64,000 nt of DNA. It comes from Sinohyriopsis cumingii. Lineage: Eukaryota > Mollusca > Bivalvia > Unionida > Unionidae. The position numbers were made by a program, and so were the translations under genes. Shown piece by piece: positions 23,938 to 36,179 of the stretch. Numbering within the stretch: position 1 is the stretch's first letter; each line of letters begins with the position of its first letter. The stretch covers positions 22,529,436-22,593,435 of the forward strand of contig CM068828.1 of NCBI GenBank assembly GCA_028554795.2, written 5' to 3'. Under the pieces are notes generated by a model. That model was given only the letters and a program-made list of their open reading frames with translations, ran no database searches and was not told the DNA's origin.

Positions 23938-25838
23938 TAATAATGTCAAGGTATGTTATTTATTAAGATGCCAATCTATGTTATTTATAAAGATGCCAAT
24001 CTATGTTATTTATAAAGATGCCAATCTATGTTATTTATAAAGATGCCAATCTATGTTATTTATAAAGATGCCAATCTATGTTTTCTGTAAAGATGCCAAT
24101 CTATGCTATTTATAAAGATGCCATTGTATGATATTTATAAAGACGTCAAGGTATGTTATTTATGATGATATCAAGGTATGTTTTTAATAAAGATGCCAAT
24201 GTTATTTATTTATAAAGATTCCAGTATATTTTATTTATAAAGATGCCAATATATATTATTTATAAAGATGCCAATCTATGTTGTTTATAAAGATGTCAAG
24301 GTATGTGATTTATAAAGATGCCAAATGTATGATATTTATAAAGACGTCAAGGTATGTTATTCATGATGATGTCAAGGTATGTTTTTTATAAAGATGCCAA
24401 TGTATGTTTTTTTATAAAGATTCCAGTATATTTTATTTATAAAGATGCCAATCTATATTATTTATAAAGATGCCACTCTAAGTTGTTTATAAAGATGTCA
24501 AGGTATGTGATTTATAAAGATGCCATGTTATGATAATTATAAAGGTGGCAATGTATGTTATTTATAATGACGTCAAGGTATGTTTCCTTTAAAAAAAAAT
24601 GCCAATGTAAGTTATTTATAAAGATGCCAATGTATGTTATTTATACAGATGCCAATGCAAGTTATTTATAAAGATGCCATGGTATGTTATTTATAAAGAT
24701 GCCACTGTATGTTATTTATAAAGATGCCATGGTATGATAATTATAAAGGTGGCAATGTATGTTATTTACAATGATGTTAAGGTATGTTATTTATAAAGAT
24801 GTCAATGTATGTATTTAAAAAGATGCCAGTGTATGATATTTATAAAGATGCCAAGGTATGTTTTTTAAATAGATACCAATGTATGTTATTTATAAAGATG
24901 CCAATGTATGTTGTTTGTAAAGATGCTAATGTATGTTATTTATAAAGATGCCAGTGTATGTTATTTATAAAGATGCCAATGTGTTATTTATATAGATGCC
25001 AATGTGTGTTATTTATAAAGATGCTAATGTATGTTATTTATAAAGATGCCAATGTATGTTATTTATACAGATGCCAATGCAAGTTATTTATAAAGATGCC
25101 ATGGTATGTTATTTATAAAGATGCCAATGTATGTTATTTATAAAGATGCCATGGTATGTTATTTATAAAGATGCCACTGTATGTTATTTATAAAGATGCC
25201 ATGGTATGATAATTATAAAGGTGGCAATGTATGTTATTTACAATGATGTTAAGGTATGTTATTTATAAAGATGTCAATGTATGTTATTTATAAAGATGCC
25301 AGTGTATGATATTTATAAAGATGCCAAGGTATGTTTTTTAAATAGATACCAATGTATGTTATTTATAAAGATGCCAATGTATGTTGGTTGTAAAGATGCC
25401 AATGTATGTTATTTATAAAGATGCCAAGGTATGTTATTTAAATAGATGCCAATGTATGTTGTTTATAAAGATGCCGAAGTATGTCATGTATAAAGATGCC
25501 ACTGTATGATATTTATAAAGGTGGCAATTTATGTTATTTATAAAGATGCCAAGGTATCTTATTTATAAAGATGCCAGTGTATGTTATTTATAAAGATGCC
25601 AAGGTGTTATTTATATAGATGCCAATGTATGTTGTTTGTAAAGATGCCAATGTATGTTATTTATAAAGATGCCAGTGTATGTTATTTATAAAGATGCAAA
25701 GGTGTTATTTATATAGATGCCAATGTGTGTTATTCATAAAGATGCTAATGTATGTTATTTATAAAGATGCCAATGTATGATATTTATAAAGATGGCAATG
25801 TATGTTATTTATAAAGATGCCAATATATGTTATTTAAT
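23938..25838. repeat. 25-bp satellite array, about 75 units
   Basis: Unit TATGTTATTTATAAAGATGCCAATG, written here as TATGTTATTTATAAAG plus ATGCCAATG, with many point variants (GCCAAGG, GTCAAGG, GCCACTG). An internal segment is duplicated: the variant TTATACAGATGCCAATGC occurs at 24641 and 25063, and AAAGGTGGCAATGTATG at about 24744 and 25216. The array has therefore grown by copying blocks of many units as well as single units. Confidence 0.96.
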
Positions 25839-25943
25839 CCGAAGGAATATATATACTATGAATGTAATAGGTAAAACATTTAGTAAACTCTTAATCAGTA
25901 GTACACTTGAGAATGATTGAGAAAGAGGGATGTGTTTTCTAGA

Positions 25944-26122
25944 CCAGGGGTCGCAAACTCAAACCACCCTGAGGGCCGCGTGAGGGCGTTTTCGATAGCC
26001 TAGGGGCCGCACCACCTTTGTTATCTCTCATGACACCTCGTGACACCAACCATTTTGCGGGCCACATAATAGGACTTTGTCGGCCTCATGCGGCCCGGGG
26101 GCCCTGTGTTTGAGACCCCTGG
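25944..26122. mobile_element. hAT-like MITE, 179 bp
   Basis: Ends are inverted: CCAGGGGTCGCAAACTCAAA at the left and TTTGAGACCCCTGG at the right. Both flanks carry TCTAGA (25938-25943 and 26124-26129), compatible with an 8-bp target duplication over a palindromic site. The interior is GC-rich (GGGCCGC, GCGGGCC, CGGCCCGGGGGCC), in contrast to the surroundings. CAGGGGTC-type ends with GGCCGC interiors are known from hAT non-autonomous elements in many animals. Confidence 0.85.
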
Positions 26123-26360
26123 CTCTAGACAGTGTTTATGTAATAGTCAGTACGAAGTAGATCAGATTATTGATTATGTCGAGAAATGAGCTCCATCACA
26201 GCTGGCTGATTAGTATGCAGCCTAATTTAAGTGTCCATAATTTACAATTCCATAATCCACAATCTATAATCCATATAAATTCCACACATTCAGTATGTTT
26301 TTCGATCTTTCTTAGTTTATTACCTCCAGTTTAAGTTGTGGGCAAGACTTTGTTGTTCAG

Positions 26361-26522
26361 TTTATGGCCAGACGATGGGGACAGTTCCGCTCCGGAATTT
26401 TTGTTTTCTTGAAAGTTTGGACGCCCAGTTATATATATGAATACTTGTGACCAGACGATGGGGAAAGTTCCGCACTGGAATTTTTTCTCCAAAGTTTGGA
26501 AGCCCAGTTATATCTATGATGA
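26361..26522. repeat. 85-bp tandem duplication
   Basis: CCAGACGATGGGGAnAGTTCCGCnCnGGAATTTTT is followed by AAAGTTTGGAnGCCCAGTTA in two adjacent copies starting near 26367 and 26452. Confidence 0.85.
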
Positions 26523-27190
26523 TTCGTTCCTATATTGACTATATGTGTCCGCCCAACAACGGATGGCACAAAAGAAACAGAAACTAATGTACCTGTACCT
26601 ATATTCTAACTTTCCATCCAACTTTAAAATATGTCCTATAGTTCAACTGCACTCGTTCATAACTGAATCGCGTATAGCTCCCAAAATATCTTCGCTAACA
26701 AATCAGGAGATTTCCAGAGACCAAACAATCAAAAAGAGAACAGTTTTATTCCAGCAGAACTGATGACATGCATACACCCAACTGCTCATCAGAACTTTGT
26801 GGGGGCTAAAGATGCAAACAATGATAACACATAATGAAAACCAGCACGTATTTTTCAGCATAATTACAGACAAACAGCTGAACATACACATTCTTGCTAT
26901 TCAGAACACGTGATCTATTTCTTCGTGTGCAGGATATGTAACATCCCCCGAAAAATAAATAAAACAAGCTTACTTGTAAAGTCCCCTCTCTCTCAAAGAA
27001 GATGGGCTCCCCTTTCTATTTCAAACGTCAATACTGTGTTTGGCTTCGTAAAAAGGAGGCCTTAAATAATACATACTATCACATCAAGCTGTCTTTGAGG
27101 AAAGAAAACGCACATAATGTAGAAGAGCTACCTTCTGTTTCAACTTCTCAAAGAAACAGTATATAATAAAAGCGAATTGTGTGACAAAGA
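26523..27190. other. Unique sequence, no feature seen
   Basis: Short open frames of 62-72 codons on both strands lack recognisable similarity. Confidence 0.4.
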
Positions 27191-27355
27191 GCAGCATTAA
27201 GAGGTTAATGTTACGACTGGTCGGCCTGGTGTCAGGATAATGTAACTGGGTGGGACATGATGCCATGTGTCTACAGCATAAACTCTCACACTGCAGACGT
27301 CGTAGCGATATGACTGAAAATGTACTAAAGCTACGTTCAAAATCCAAACAAACGC
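27191..27355 (+). mobile_element. SINE family A, 5'-truncated copy
   Basis: Starts within the body at GCAGCATTAAGAGGTTAATG and continues through ACTGGTCGGCCTGGTGTCAG, GTGGGACATGATGC, the ACTGCAGACGTCGTAGCG block and ATATGACTGAAAATG to AAAGCTACGTTCAAAATCC. The tRNA-like head is absent. Confidence 0.85.
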
Positions 27356-28530
27356 ACGCGTAGGACAAAGGAAACAAATTTTAGTCCAAACTCTCATCAC
27401 TCGTAGGTTCTATAATTTCAGATGATAACAGAACGTTGACATGTTTATTTAACAATACGGAAGAGAAGAGTATTTGTTAGACAAACACTTGTGCTCGGTA
27501 CTTTTTTCAACGTATCAAGGGTTCAAAGCTTGGAGACGACTTGGAATGTATCGTAATAAAAACATGACTTGTTCGTTTTGCTTCTTGAGTCTGTCAGGCA
27601 TAGCGCGGCTCCAAACTGCATTTTAAGACTGATTTGGTCAATTACCGATGAAGCAATTGTTCACTGGGTTTTCGTTGAAAATTAACTCATTTTTACATTT
27701 AAATTAAGCTCACTTTTAGGACCGCTGAGCACACAAATATTCGTGACTGGTTTGAATATGTCAAATCGTAATTAACACAGCTGGCAGAGCACACAGTATG
27801 TGTCAATCATACCACACTGGGGCACTGTTTATAGATGTTGCTATGAAAGCAACGTTCTGATTTCTCAGGGCATGCTGTTTTACAACCGGCAAAGTTTCGG
27901 TAATTTCCTGATCAGAAATGGGTAAAAAGCGAATAAGGAATGCCACTTTGCGTTGGACAGGCAGCGTCAGGATCAGGAGGCATATTTTTCTAAAAGGAAA
28001 ATGCGCTTTTTGAGATTTTATTGTCAATCTAAAAACAAAACCCTCTTGAGACATATTTTGCAAAATGTATTCGGTGAGAAACTTTCAAGCTCGACTGAAA
28101 CGGTGACAATAAATTTAAAACCTGACTTATCTCAGGAGCGCTTCTAAATTGTGTATTTTTTTTCTTCCAGATCCAGACTCAACATCCATATGAAGCACTA
28201 CACGGGAAATGGCAGTTTATTTGCGGTCACGTGATCTACTCCTGTCGGGCATCATGACTGGACAAGAAACAAACAACACTCAGTTCATTGATTTCTGTAT
28301 GATAGGTTCACACGGAACAGTAGTCATTATTATCATAATGTTAGCACATTCATCCCACGTTGATCCATTTACAATAAACTTTATTTTATTATTTTCAACT
28401 AAATGAGCATTATTGAAATGGTCATAATCAATGTCGTTTTATATGAAAGCATGAACTCTATGAATATAAAAGGGGAAAATTGTATTTTTAAACAAAGATG
28501 CTTTTTATTCTAATTTTACGTTCTTACAAT
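27356..28530. other. Unique sequence, no gene seen
   Basis: Open frames up to 86 codons (for example 27803-28063 minus) have no recognised motif. No repeats were noticed. Confidence 0.4.
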
Positions 28531-29035
28531 TTGAAGCTACAAACGATCGTTTCAGGCTTACCATTGAAGCAACACAGAGTCATTTTGCAGTTGAATTTGA
28601 AACAACACACAGCCACTAGACAATTACCTTTAATGAAACACATGGTCATCATACAGTTACCTTTGAAGCAACATAGACATTAAACAATTACCTTGAATCA
28701 ACACATGACCACTAGACAATTACATTTTAAGCAACACACAGCCACTAGACAATTACCTTTAATGAAACACATGGTCATTATACAGTTACCTTCGAAGCAA
28801 CACGCATACATTAAACCATTACCTTGAAGCAACATATAGTCATTAAGCAATTACCTTGAAGCAACACACAGACATTAAACAATTACTTTGAAGCAACACA
28901 CAGTCATTAAACAATTATCTTGAAGCAACACACACGCACATTAAACAATTACCTTGAAGCAACACAGCCATTAAACAAGTACCTTGAAGCAAAACACAGC
29001 CCCTTGACAATTACATTCGAAGCAAGACACGGTCA
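28531..29035. repeat. 32-36-bp minisatellite, about 14 units
   Basis: Unit approximately TTGAAGCAACACACAGTC followed by ATTAAACAATTACC. The left units (TTTAATGAAACACATGGTC) are diverged, the middle more uniform. Confidence 0.92.
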
Positions 29036-29159
29036 GTGTCGAATTAGTTACGTAGGCACACATGACACCATATATCAATCTCGAGATGGAATGAAAACGG
29101 CGGGATTTCAAGAAGGAAATCTTTTCTTGTCGCGTACTAGTCTTGTAAATGCATACACG

Positions 29160-29480
29160 TAAAACGTTTAGGTGTATATAACCCGAACAACATACAGGTG
29201 TATATCACATGTTTGGGATTGAGGTGTATATCATTTGTGTAACATAAAATTGTATATAGCACGCATAATAAAAGGTGCATATAACGCGTATAACATATAG
29301 ATGTATATAGTATAACTAGAGGTGTCCATAACATGTGTAACATCGAGGCGTAAATAACGCATGAACATAAAGGTGTGTATAACATAACATAGAATTGTTT
29401 ATAACATATTTAACATTGAGGCGTATATAGTATGACATATAAGTGTATATAACATGTATAACATATTGTATAATATAGAT
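29160..29480. repeat. Degenerate 25-30-bp repeat
   Basis: Repeated GTGTATATAnCATGTnTAACATA with irregular spacing, about a dozen units. Confidence 0.8.
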
Positions 29481-29753
29481 TATGTTTAATATAGACTTCT
29501 TTGTTAGAACTATTAGGAAGAAGACAATCGACCGTGCTTGGACGAAAAGTTACAAGAAAAGAGTTTACTTTCAGACAATAACGATGTTGTGCCTCTGCGG
29601 AGGATTCTTCATATGTCTGCAGTATATAACAAACGTCATCGATAATTTAAAAATATGTATGTTGCGATTTTACGTCAGCGTGAAAAGATAATTGCTATTG
29701 ACTTCCATGACACCAAATTATTGATTCAAGTACACATCTATCAATGTCAATCA

Positions 29754-29811
29754 TCTGTCTGTCTGTCTCTGGTCTCTGTCTCTCCGTCTCTCTCTATCTC
29801 TCTCTGTTTTT
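29754..29811. repeat. (TCTG)n/(TCTC)n microsatellite
   Basis: Pyrimidine-rich run of TCTG then TCTC with single interruptions. Confidence 0.9.
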
Positions 29812-30985
29812 ATCGATAGCTCTGAATTCATTTAACAGCTTACACCTAATAGCCGTATTATTCTAAGACGCCTTTCAGAGAACTCAAGATTACGCATTCA
29901 GTGAAGGAGATTATACTGAATTGATTTTCAGGCTACTGCTACAATCAACTTTTCTAAATCATTCCAGCAAATGAGGCACCGTGACAGAAGATTGCTCGAA
30001 TGTCAATAGTGGATGCTGGATTTAACAACTATGCGCTAGTTGACAGGACATTTTCAATATTGGACCACGAAGCCAATTGGTGTTTAGTTTTGTTGTTTTG
30101 TTGTTGATGTGTTTTTTCTTTTTTTTTGTTTTTAGTTCTTTTGGCGGCGGGGTGTTTTGTTGTTCTTTTCTCCCTTTTAAATGAAGTCTGCATTGAAAAA
30201 TATTAATTTTTCGTGTCATATTGGCTGCGTATTATTGGTACGGTTTAGTATTGGTCCTTTCGGAGATTTCTAGTTAATTTGTAATTTCGAGATTTCTCTT
30301 TGCTTCGGGTGTCTTTAATATGACCAGACACGAAAACTTACAAGTCATTGTTGCAATTCCATGCAAAGAAAAAATGTCTTGCTGTGACTCATAAGGGAAA
30401 ACCTCCTTGACTACAGGGAAAAATCTCACTTATAAACTTGTTATCACTATTTAATTACCAATTGTTTCGAAGCCTTTGGAACAAACATTTAGACTGGCTA
30501 AAAGCGCATCACTTGTCACAGAAAACTAGAATTGGTTCATGACACCAGAAAGAAACCGATTCGCTACGTGTGTTCCAAATTTCTATATTTAGCCACCTTT
30601 AACTATTCAATCACGCAAAGCTAAATTCGCGGCAAGTTTATATAGATCGTTGGTTTGAATATCTCCACAATGACCTACTAGAGTACACATGTAAACCTAC
30701 CCTGTTGCTAGAATTCCTAATGGTGTATTGACTTGTGTCGTCGTGTATTTCTTATATGTTTAGACAATATTTTTAAATAATCTCTAACGTACTATAATGC
30801 TATTTATGGAACTTTTTATTATTGCCATTATTATTAATTATACGACTTACAGATCATATTGTAAAATTTTTATGTCCTGAATTCCATAAAATATGAAGTT
30901 AAATTTTTTAACAATTATTAAATTTTACGTTTGAACCAAATTTCACAGTTGCAGATGATCCGAGAACCAATATATAGGCCTTAAA
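29812..30985. other. Unique AT-rich sequence
   Basis: A T-rich and G/T-rich stretch lies at 30080-30175. No coding block was recognised. Confidence 0.4.
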
Positions 30986-31265
30986 TGAATTATCACAAGG
31001 TTATGTCCAGGTACTCAGAAAGGAAATGAATTATCACAAGGTTCTGTCTAGGTACTCAGAAAGGAATGGCATTATCACAAGGTTCTGTCCAGGTACGCAG
31101 AAACGAAAGGAATTATCACAAGGTTCTGTCTAGGTACACAGAAAGGAAAGGCATTCTCACAAGGTTCTATCCAGGTACTCAGAAAGGAAAGGCATTATCA
31201 CAAGGTTCAGTCCAGGTACTCAGAAAGGAAAGGACTTATCACAAGGTTCTGTTCAGGAAAGGAAT
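30986..31265. repeat. 41/42-bp minisatellite, about seven units
   Basis: Unit approximately GGAATTATCACAAGGTTCTG followed by TCCAGGTACTCAGAAAGGAAA. The last unit is truncated. It is open on the plus strand, giving a chance frame with KALSQGSVQV-type repeats. Confidence 0.93.
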
Positions 31266-31500
31266 TACTTTTCATCACCGTTGGCATTACACTGGCATAT
31301 ATCGCTAATGATAATGGATGAGACGTACACGTTTAGTTTTACACATTTTCATTTGAGGCTTTAATCCACAAATTCCTCCATTATTTTAGTATGTAATGTT
31401 TTAGTATTTAAAAATGATATTTTGACGGATGTTTAATAATATAAATTTTAGCACTCCTTTAATTCTTCCTCAAAATAAATAAATAAGTAAATAAATATAA

Positions 31501-31502
<2 letters not shown>

Positions 31503-31558
<56 letters not shown>
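31503..31558. repeat. (TA)n microsatellite
   Basis: About 28 TA dinucleotides after an AAATAAATA-rich lead. Confidence 0.97.
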
Positions 31559-31562
<4 letters not shown>

Positions 31563-31785
31563 TAGACTTAATTCAACGTTACAGTCTCGCCAATTTTCGG
31601 TACATATGCACCTCATAAACATTTAGGATGACCATCTTGAATGTCTCTGACACGAAGGTTTCAAAAGAAATTAAAAACAAATATCTAAACACTTGATGCA
31701 TTATGACAAAGGAGAGAGTACTTTTCTGTGCGTTAAAGTGTTTGCAGTAATCTACCATTTATGATAGCCACCCGACAGTAATATT

Positions 31786-31841
31786 TTCACTATATATCAC
31801 TATTCTCATGGTAGACCATGAGAATAGTGATATATAGTGAA
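31786..31841. repeat. Perfect 27-bp inverted repeat with 2-bp loop
   Basis: The left arm (31786-31812) begins TTCACTATATATCAC and ends CTCATGGT. The right arm (31815-31841) is its exact reverse complement, leaving only AG between them. As DNA or RNA this would form a very stable hairpin. The right arm runs directly into the head of an R2 element. Confidence 0.97.
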
Positions 31842-31903
31842 GGTCGTGCAGTATTTCCATCCGAAAAACTCGCTCATATTTTCCCATACAAATGCTGTAA
31901 CCC
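31841..31903 (+). mobile_element. R2 element head fragment
   Basis: AGGTCGTGCAGTATTTCCAT through CATACAAATGCTGTAAC matches the first 60 bp of R2 copy A at 22182 almost perfectly, then stops. Confidence 0.85.
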
Positions 31904-32204
31904 ATAATTATCAGATACCTCGAAACTAATTCAACACCCTCATCTTTTAATCCCCCCTCCAGTCCACACACACACACACAAACAAAGGCGTACACACAAA
32001 ATAATTTGACTTCATTCATACAGTATATACACGCAGGCGGGACAGAGGAGATATTAAAACAAATTCTTTAGATTATGATATTCTCGCTTTCGTGCATATA
32101 TTGTGATTGGTTATACCCGTCCGTCTGTATGTCTGGTCATACGTCCGTTTGTCAGCTTTTATTTGCACACCAACAACGCTGATAGTGATCGTATTAGGTA
32201 TATT

Positions 32205-32650
32205 CACAAGGTTTATGGATGCAACCCCAGGGGAATGAAGGGGTGAGGATCAGAGGTCACATTTCCATTAAAAATTGGAATTCTGCATTTTTAACCGTAA
32301 GTTCATCTACATCGGTTGCGGAGGTGAGTAGATAACAACGAAGGTTTCATATCCTTGATCCAATCCCCCAGAGGAATGAATGGGTGGGGATCAAAACGGT
32401 CACATTTCAACTAGTAATATGGGTTCTTATTTCATTTGAACTACATCTACACCGATTGATGGGAACCAATAGATGACAACGAAGATTTCACATCTTCGAT
32501 GTAGTCTGAAGAGAAGAAAAGGATATCAAAGATCACATTTCTCATAGGTAATATTTCCTCTCCATGAAACTTCATCTTCATTCATACGAACGGAGAGGAT
32601 AAGTAGATAACAACGAAGGTTTTGGAGATGCAGCCTCCAGAATAGGGTAT
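32205..32650. repeat. Degenerate 125-130-bp repeat, about three units
   Basis: Each unit has GAGGAATGAAnGGGTGnGGATCA, GGTCACATTTC, a TTCATCTACA-like block and AGTAGATAACAACGAAGGTTT in order, with considerable divergence between units. Confidence 0.8.
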
Positions 32651-32899
32651 CGATGAAAGGGTGACGGAATCCATATTTGTTATGCCTCGAGTCAACAGCT
32701 TTTAAAATTTTAAGCCTAAGAAAAGTTGGCCAGAATAGTGAGATGCATTTGTTGTGCAAGTTAAATACATTGTGTGTAAGCTTGATTGAAGGTGGAATTT
32801 TGATCTACCCTTTAGTCATTTTTTTAAAAGATATTTACTAAAACAAATTAATTTCAAGACCTAACCTTATTTATATTATTCATTAGAATTATAATGTGC

Positions 32900-33230
32900 A
32901 TATTGACTCTTTTGTACTAAAACACTACATGAGGATTTATTGAAAACTCATTCAAAGACATTCTGGATTATATGATTGTGATGCATTTAGACATTCAAAA
33001 GTCTTGGTATATCAGGACATTCAAGATTTTTGGATTTCCGTCAGAACATTCTATACTTTTGGACTTGTGATAGAACATGTATGATCATTTGGGATTAATC
33101 CACAATACTATTGTAAATTTTCACTTTGTATTCTAGGGAGATAAATTATTTGCTGATTTTACCAATCAGGTTTTGCTTCTTCCTGTTGTGTAGCTTAATA
33201 CCATATAGGCGTAAGATATCAGTGTTAAAT
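32900..33230 (+). repeat. Interspersed repeat R3, copy 3
   Basis: ACTCATTCAAAGACATTCTG, TCAGAACATTCTATACTTTT, GGACTTGTGATAGAACATG, ATCCACAATAC and TTTTCACTTTGTATTCTAGG match R3 copies 1 and 2 in order. Confidence 0.65.
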
Positions 33231-34195
33231 TCATTTTAAGCTTTACCTTTCTGATACTTCCTTTTTCTTTGATCCACCGGCTATGATGTGGAAGCCTATT
33301 CCAAGTTTGTCTTGTTAAAATATAGGCAGAAGGTTTCAAATTTCAGCGAACAAATTATATTAAAAAAATAGAATATGTGTGAGAACTCATTAATTCGTTC
33401 TCGTAAATTTCGCACCATCCAAAATTCCATGTCAATATCATGGTAGTCATGGAATGATTTTTAAATACTTAATTACCTTTATTCATCTCTGCATTTGGCC
33501 GCCAATGCATTTCAATAATATTCCTGTCAGAAAGCATACTGGGATGATAAAGTATCGACAGGGCATTGAAACAAATCAATTTCGACGGATACGTGATTCT
33601 GTATCTACCACTGACCAGATCTGTCGAAATGAAGTGATGAGATGATACGAATAGGAGTCGTGTTATCCGTGAAAAATGTAGGTATAAAACCAGATTAAAA
33701 ATCCATCCTTTAACGGCACGTTTTGTCCACTTTTTTTCAAAGTGTTTTCAGTATGAAGTCATAGAACAAACATCTGTTTCGTTATTTGCCACTTTCTGCT
33801 CCGATCCAAAACAATAAAACATCGATTCTATAGAGGCACATGATGAATCAAAGAACTGTGCACATGCATGGACGAATACATTATGGACATAAAATACAAT
33901 TTCCTTCTATGTCTTCGATGTATTAGAATCAGTAAATATTTTCTGCTCGTCTGGCTTACGAGCCACGTATTCATTAGTAGCTTGTCCAAAGTGGATATAA
34001 TAAAGTTTGAAATGACTTACGAATAATATTGCTTAAAGTGTTTTTAAGAGATCAAAGGTTAAGTAACTAAGATAACCAGTTTTAATTCAAGATCACAGCC
34101 CTATGGAAAAATATGATGCAACCAGTTATGTCATTCTTATCTCAAGAAGTTATTTCAAAATAGACAAGTTTTAGAAACTTAGATTAAATGATCTA
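33231..34195. other. Unique AT-rich sequence, no feature seen
   Basis: No coding block or repeat was recognised. Confidence 0.4.
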
Positions 34196-34825
34196 CATAC
34201 CACATGCACCATGATACACTACGTCTGAGTTTGTATTATATAACACATGTATCCTGATACACTACGTCTGAGTTTGTATTACATAACACATGTATCATGA
34301 TACACTACGTCTGAGTTTGTATTACATAACACATGTATCATGATACACTACGTCTGAGTTTGTATTACATAACACATGTATCATGATACACTACGTCTGA
34401 GTTTGTATTACATACCACATGTACCATGATACACTACGTCTGAGTTTGTATTATATAACACATGCACCATGATACACTACGTCTGAGTTTGTATTATATA
34501 ACACATGTATCATGATACACTACGTCTGAGTTTGTATTACATACCACATGCACCATGATACACTACGTCTGAGTTTGTATTATATAACACATGTATCATG
34601 ATACACTACGTCTGAGTTTGTATTATATAATACACGTACCATGATACACTACGTCTGAGTTTGTATTATATAACACATGCACCATGATACACTACGTCTG
34701 AGTTTGTATTATATAACACATGCACCATGATACACTACGTCTGAGTTTGTATTACATACCACATGCACCATGATACACTACGTCTGAGTTTGTATTACAT
34801 GCCACATGTATCATGATAAACTCCA
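34196..34825. repeat. 43-bp satellite array with palindromic core, about 14-15 units
   Basis: Unit CACATGTATCATGATACACT followed by ACGTCTGAGTTTGTATTACATAA. TGTATCATGATACA is a perfect 14-bp palindrome in many units; others have GCACCATGATACA. The part from ACGTCTGAG to GTATTA is almost invariant between units, while the palindrome half varies. Confidence 0.96.
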
Positions 34826-35036
34826 TTTGATTTTGCATTCACACAACTGATTACAAAGGATAAACATCCCCATGTATTATTTAAAATAAAGGAGTTTATA
34901 TTATAAGTCTTTTGAAATTAGTCACAGATGTTGACCCCAAACACATTCAAAACGTTTTTATCTATAATCGTGCTGTAAGGAATACTCGTCTTAGGGCAAT
35001 TATATAGTTTACCCAAGAGTCGCTGATCATTGGGCA

Positions 35037-35177
<141 letters not shown>

Positions 35178-35405
35178 TTGTTGTTGTTGTAGGGTTTAAC
35201 GCCATTTTTCAGCACACGATAGGCTATACATGGCGGCCAGTATTAATGGTGGAGGAAGAACCCGGGAAAACCCCAGAAAGAACCACCGACCCACGAGAAG
35301 CTACTGGCCAGCTTTCTCACATACCTACATTGGCTGAATCCGAGGTGAGATGGCAGTGATCCGTAAAGGAGAACGCTTTAGACCACTTGGCCACTCGGGG
35401 CCCCT
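35178..35405 (-). mobile_element. SINE family B copy lacking the B box
   Basis: Nearly identical to 12081-12318 across the body, starting (TTG)n then TAGGGTTTAACGCC. Here the tRNA 5' end is complete (minus strand GGGGCCCCGAGTGGCCAAGT then GGTCTAAAGCG). About 22 bp including the B-box region are missing after GAATCC (about 35342). GA microsatellite flanks both sides (35098-35177 and 35406-35428), so the SINE appears to have landed in a GA repeat. Loss of the B box would remove the internal promoter if it happened before insertion. Confidence 0.93.
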
Positions 35406-35428
35406 AGAGAGAGAGAGAGAGAGAGAGA

Positions 35429-36179
35429 ATTATAAATATACACCCGATAGAACGGAAAGTTCTATCCCTGGGTCGTCATTCGAGTGTCTGCTACACACGA
35501 GTGCATATAACACCACTTAAGTAGCATAATTTTTTGGTGATGTGTACTTAGTCGTGAGGGAATATGGGCTGGCGTGTGCAGGCAAGGCAATGGGTGCGTT
35601 TATCCGCGGACCTAGGTTCGAATCTCCGTAGGGTACGAATTCAAAATTCTCTAACCTGTATGATAGTATTATTTGTATATAAAATACAACAAAGGCATTT
35701 GTTATGATGGCAAGAACGAGTTTACCACACCATTACCGGAATTGATGTTCATAACATTGCCACTCTTCGACTATTTGAGACTACTGACCGGATACTTGGA
35801 AATGTGCAGATCTATATTTACCAATTAGAAAAGTTGGGGAGGGGAATAACAGTCGATATGGGAGAGTAAAAGAATGGTATAAAACTTTGAAAATATGACA
35901 AGTGGAAAATGGCAATTTACACATTTGTGTGCATTGTCCAACTGTCCCCACTGGATAGCGGGAGATCTTCGACGATTTGGAGGGATCGTTGACCTGACAT
36001 ACACACTATTTCCTGCCGGATGGACCGCCATTACGATCCTGTGATGCGACCGACATCAGTACACGTTCAGTAACCGTACCTCTCCTGGCTAATTGCATTT
36101 AAATGGGGCCCTCCTTCGCAGCAATTCTCGATTCTGTCTTACTGTAATGAATTTAAATTTTCCTGCATCTAAAATCAAA
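35429..36179. other. Unique sequence, no gene seen
   Basis: No coding block, RNA gene or repeat was recognised. Confidence 0.4.

Noticed and set aside
34196..34825. Possible CRISPR array because of regular direct repeats with palindromic core
   Set aside because: There are no unique spacers; the whole 43-bp unit repeats, and the DNA is clearly eukaryotic.
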